Shown in pieces: positions 61,782-64,000 of a stretch of DNA of 64,000 nt (position 1 is the stretch's first letter; the number at the start of each line of letters is the position of its first letter). Source of the DNA: Casuarina equisetifolia. Its lineage: Eukaryota > Streptophyta > Magnoliopsida > Fagales > Casuarinaceae. The notes under the pieces are model-generated. The model saw only the letters and a list, made by a program, of their open reading frames with translations, did not search any database and had not been told where the DNA came from. The DNA lies in NCBI GenBank assembly GCA_028551475.1, contig CM052356.1:26625884-26689883 (forward strand). Reading direction: 5' to 3'. The position numbers were made by a program, and so were the translations under genes.

Positions 61782-63587
61782 ATGCAATCGAACGGCTCTG
61801 ATTCGAAGCCGCAGGAGGCGGATAAGCAGAATCAAAGGCCGCAGCAGCATCAAGCGCAGCCGCCGCCACCTCCGCACTGGATGGCGGCGATGCAGTACCG
61901 TGCGGCGGCGATGGTAATGCAGCACCAGATGATGCCACCTCAGCATTACGGACCTCCACCGCCACCCCCGCCGCCGCCGCACTACATGCCATACCATCCG
62001 TACCAGCAGCGTGTGCAGGTACAACACGCGCAGCAGCAGGGATCTAACGGCGGCGAGAATAAAACTATCTGGGTCGGCGATTTGCACCATTGGATGGACG
62101 AGAGTTACCTCCACAGTTGCTTCGCTTCTACCGGAGAGGTCCCCGTATAACTATCTTTTTCTTTCTTTTTTTTAACGTTGTTTCTTTACGGAAACATGGG
62201 AAGACGTGTGTTCGTACTGCATACACGTGCGTATTTGCGTATATACATTACTTTGGAATTTATTGTCGACCTACTTGTGCGTTTGATGCGAATTTATTGG
62301 AAGATTAATACGTCGATGCATTGGGCAAGATGCTACTCTTGGTAGTGGATTGTGTACGTTGTATTATATATGGAAATGTTGAAAGAAGGTGGTTTTTGCT
62401 GAGAAATTGTGGCGCTTGTAGAGGAATTGTGGGTTATACGTGAATGAGGTAAAGAATAGGACAGTGGTGTGAAGATGGGAATATTTGCCAAAAAAAAGCA
62501 AGTTGATCCTTTATCGCTTGATATATCGGGTGATTACTGGTACTAACACGTGTTTACGGATATTGCTTCGTTAGTTGCTTTTACCGTTAGAATGTCTGTC
62601 AGCATCTAAATCGGATGTCCTTAGCCCCTCATTCATTTGTTGTCTTGAGGTACCAATAAATGGCAAATATGGTAGTACTGTCAGGGTGGGTAAAATAATT
62701 GTTTTCAGTGAGATTGTAAGATTACTCAATCTTTAATGATGATTTGGAATGGAAATATTGAAGTCAAGTTTATCAAATAGATACGTACACATATAAAATT
62801 GCAAGTGTGTGTATAGATAAGGAACTGAAACAACCTACTATTGTTTGAAAATGAGATGAGGATTTCTCTAAGTCTTTTTTTTTACCATGTCTTGAGATGT
62901 TAACTTCTAACTATAGTAAATCTTCTGCAGATTTGTCATTACAGTTCAATTATCTTTTGGGAAGCAATATTTGCAGCCGGAGCTTTGTTAATGAAAAAAA
63001 AAAAAATTAGATTCTTCCATCTGAATCGATGAATATTTTGTGAATTTACGACTTGTTGCATTCGTCTGTTTAGTTGGTTGCTATGTCCTCTAAACTGTTG
63101 TTATTTCTCATGCAGATCACCTCGATCAAGGTTATTCGCAATAAACAGACTGGTTTATCAGAGGGCTATGGATTCGTGGAATTTTTTTCACATATTACAG
63201 CTGAAAAAGTTTTACAAAGTTATGCTGGCATGTTGATGCCTAATACAGATCAAACCTTCCGTCTGAACTGGGCAACATTTAGCATGGGTGACAAGCGTTC
63301 AGATAATGTTCCTGATCTTTCTATTTTTGTAGGAGATTTAGCAGCAGATGTGACAGATAGTTTATTGCATGAAACTTTTGCTGGTAAATATCCATCAGTT
63401 AAAGCTGCAAAAGTTGTTTTTGATGCCACTACTGGCCGTTCAAAGGGTTATGGCTTTGTGAGGTTTGGAGATGACAAGGAGAGATCGCAGGCCCTGACTG
63501 AAATGAACGGCATTTACTGTTCAAGCAGGCCTATGCGTGTCGGTGCTGCAACACCCAGGAAATCATCCGGATATCAACAATCACCAG
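61782..63587 (+). CDS. RBP47: RBP47-like RNA-binding protein, 5' two exons (partial)
   Basis: Exon 1 is 61782-62138 and exon 2 is 63116-63587, both with GT-AG borders. The frame continues (phase 1) past the window. The N-terminus is rich in Gln, Pro and Met, with a run of nine prolines near residue 60. RRM1 begins at KTIWVGDLHHWMDESYL (94-110) and has RNP1 GYGFVEF (136-142). RRM2 has RNP2 LSIFVGDL (about 188-195) and RNP1 KGYGFVRF (229-236). The linker NTDQTFRLNWA and the HHWMDE and ATPRK signatures place it with the plant RBP47 branch of the RBP45/47/UBP1 family. These are nuclear and stress-granule proteins that bind U-rich and poly(A) RNA. The third RRM must lie beyond 64000. The start is the first ATG after a purine-rich leader. 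Confidence 0.92.
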
Positions 63588-64000
63588 GTACACAATCATT
63601 CTAATTGCTTCCGTTATACATTTTTAAGTTGTTGTGTTGGTTCTCGATTTTTAGATGGAGTTATCTAGTTTCAGTGCTCAAACACTGGGTTTTCACCTTT
63701 TGTTTCAATGAGAAGTAAGGCTGTTGCAGTACTTGGTACCTTGAGATATATTGGGAGGACCCCTGTATATCCTCAAATGCGTGGTTTTCCTCAAATAATT
63801 AGTTCTCTCTCTCTTGCTCTCACTCTCTCTTCACACGCATGCACATGCATGCGCACACATACACACACACAGGCAAACATAAACTCACTTGGACAAGTTT
63901 TTAAGTATCGTCTGCAATGCTTCAGATAAAGACAGTTTCAATTGTGGGTGTCCTGAATCTCATATGTGCAGCTGGTTTTCTAGCTCTTCTGTGCAAAACA
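63588..64000 (+). other. intron 2 of the RBP47-like gene
   Basis: Begins GTACACAAT after exon 2. It contains CT- and CA-rich low-complexity DNA at about 63806-63872. An AG acceptor candidate near 63972 is followed by sequence that does not resemble the RBP47 linker or third RRM, so I do not call a third exon here. Confidence 0.55.

Noticed and set aside
63972-64000. Possible third exon of the RBP47-like gene at the window end
   Set aside because: An AG is present, but the following codons do not resemble the RBP47 linker or third RRM.

Overview
This is nuclear DNA of a flowering plant, probably a woody eudicot or magnoliid; I cannot name the species. The evidence is GT-AG introns in phase with plant gene families, Ty1/copia and TRIM elements primed by initiator-methionine tRNA, a CEP peptide precursor, an RBP47-type RNA-binding protein and long AT-rich spacers.

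Layout. (1) 1-4853: a minus-strand Ty1/copia element whose left LTR is cut by the window edge. (2) 4854-16755: unit A of a tandem array of calcineurin-like metallophosphoesterase genes. Only dead exon 1 and the 5' flank remain here. The flank is split by a second, plus-strand copia element (5988-14762), which itself holds a solo LTR (11953-13224). (3) 16756-29200: unit B, a recognisable 15-exon copy of the same gene (17714-25301, minus) that is a pseudogene; its intron 7 carries a tandem TRIM array. (4) 29440-40000: unit C, a diverged copy (29545-35962, minus) whose 15 exons are all open and in phase (995 aa). A 343-bp TRIM lies in its flank. (5) 40247-42546, plus: a six-exon Golgi-type sulfotransferase-like gene. 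(6) 43125-52033, minus: copy D, the intact, conserved 15-exon family member (1021 aa), with a noncoding leader exon near 53180. (7) 53200-58000: no convincing gene. (8) 58029-58373, plus: a CEP peptide-hormone precursor. (9) 58374-61781: nothing recognised. (10) 61782-63587, plus: the first two coding exons of an RBP47-like gene that runs off the window.

The main story is a head-to-tail array (A, B, C, and a more distant D beyond the sulfotransferase gene) of a membrane-anchored metallophosphoesterase gene in different stages of decay. D looks like the ancestral gene under constraint. C is diverged but open, B carries several independent lesions, and A is an exon-1 remnant. The duplicated units include about 3 kb of 5' flank with a TATA box, a leader exon and an old copia fragment. 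A and B share a much more similar patch over exon 1 and its near flank than elsewhere, which suggests gene conversion.

All gene models come from reading the sequence by eye. Family names rest on recalled motifs and protein sequences, not on database searches.
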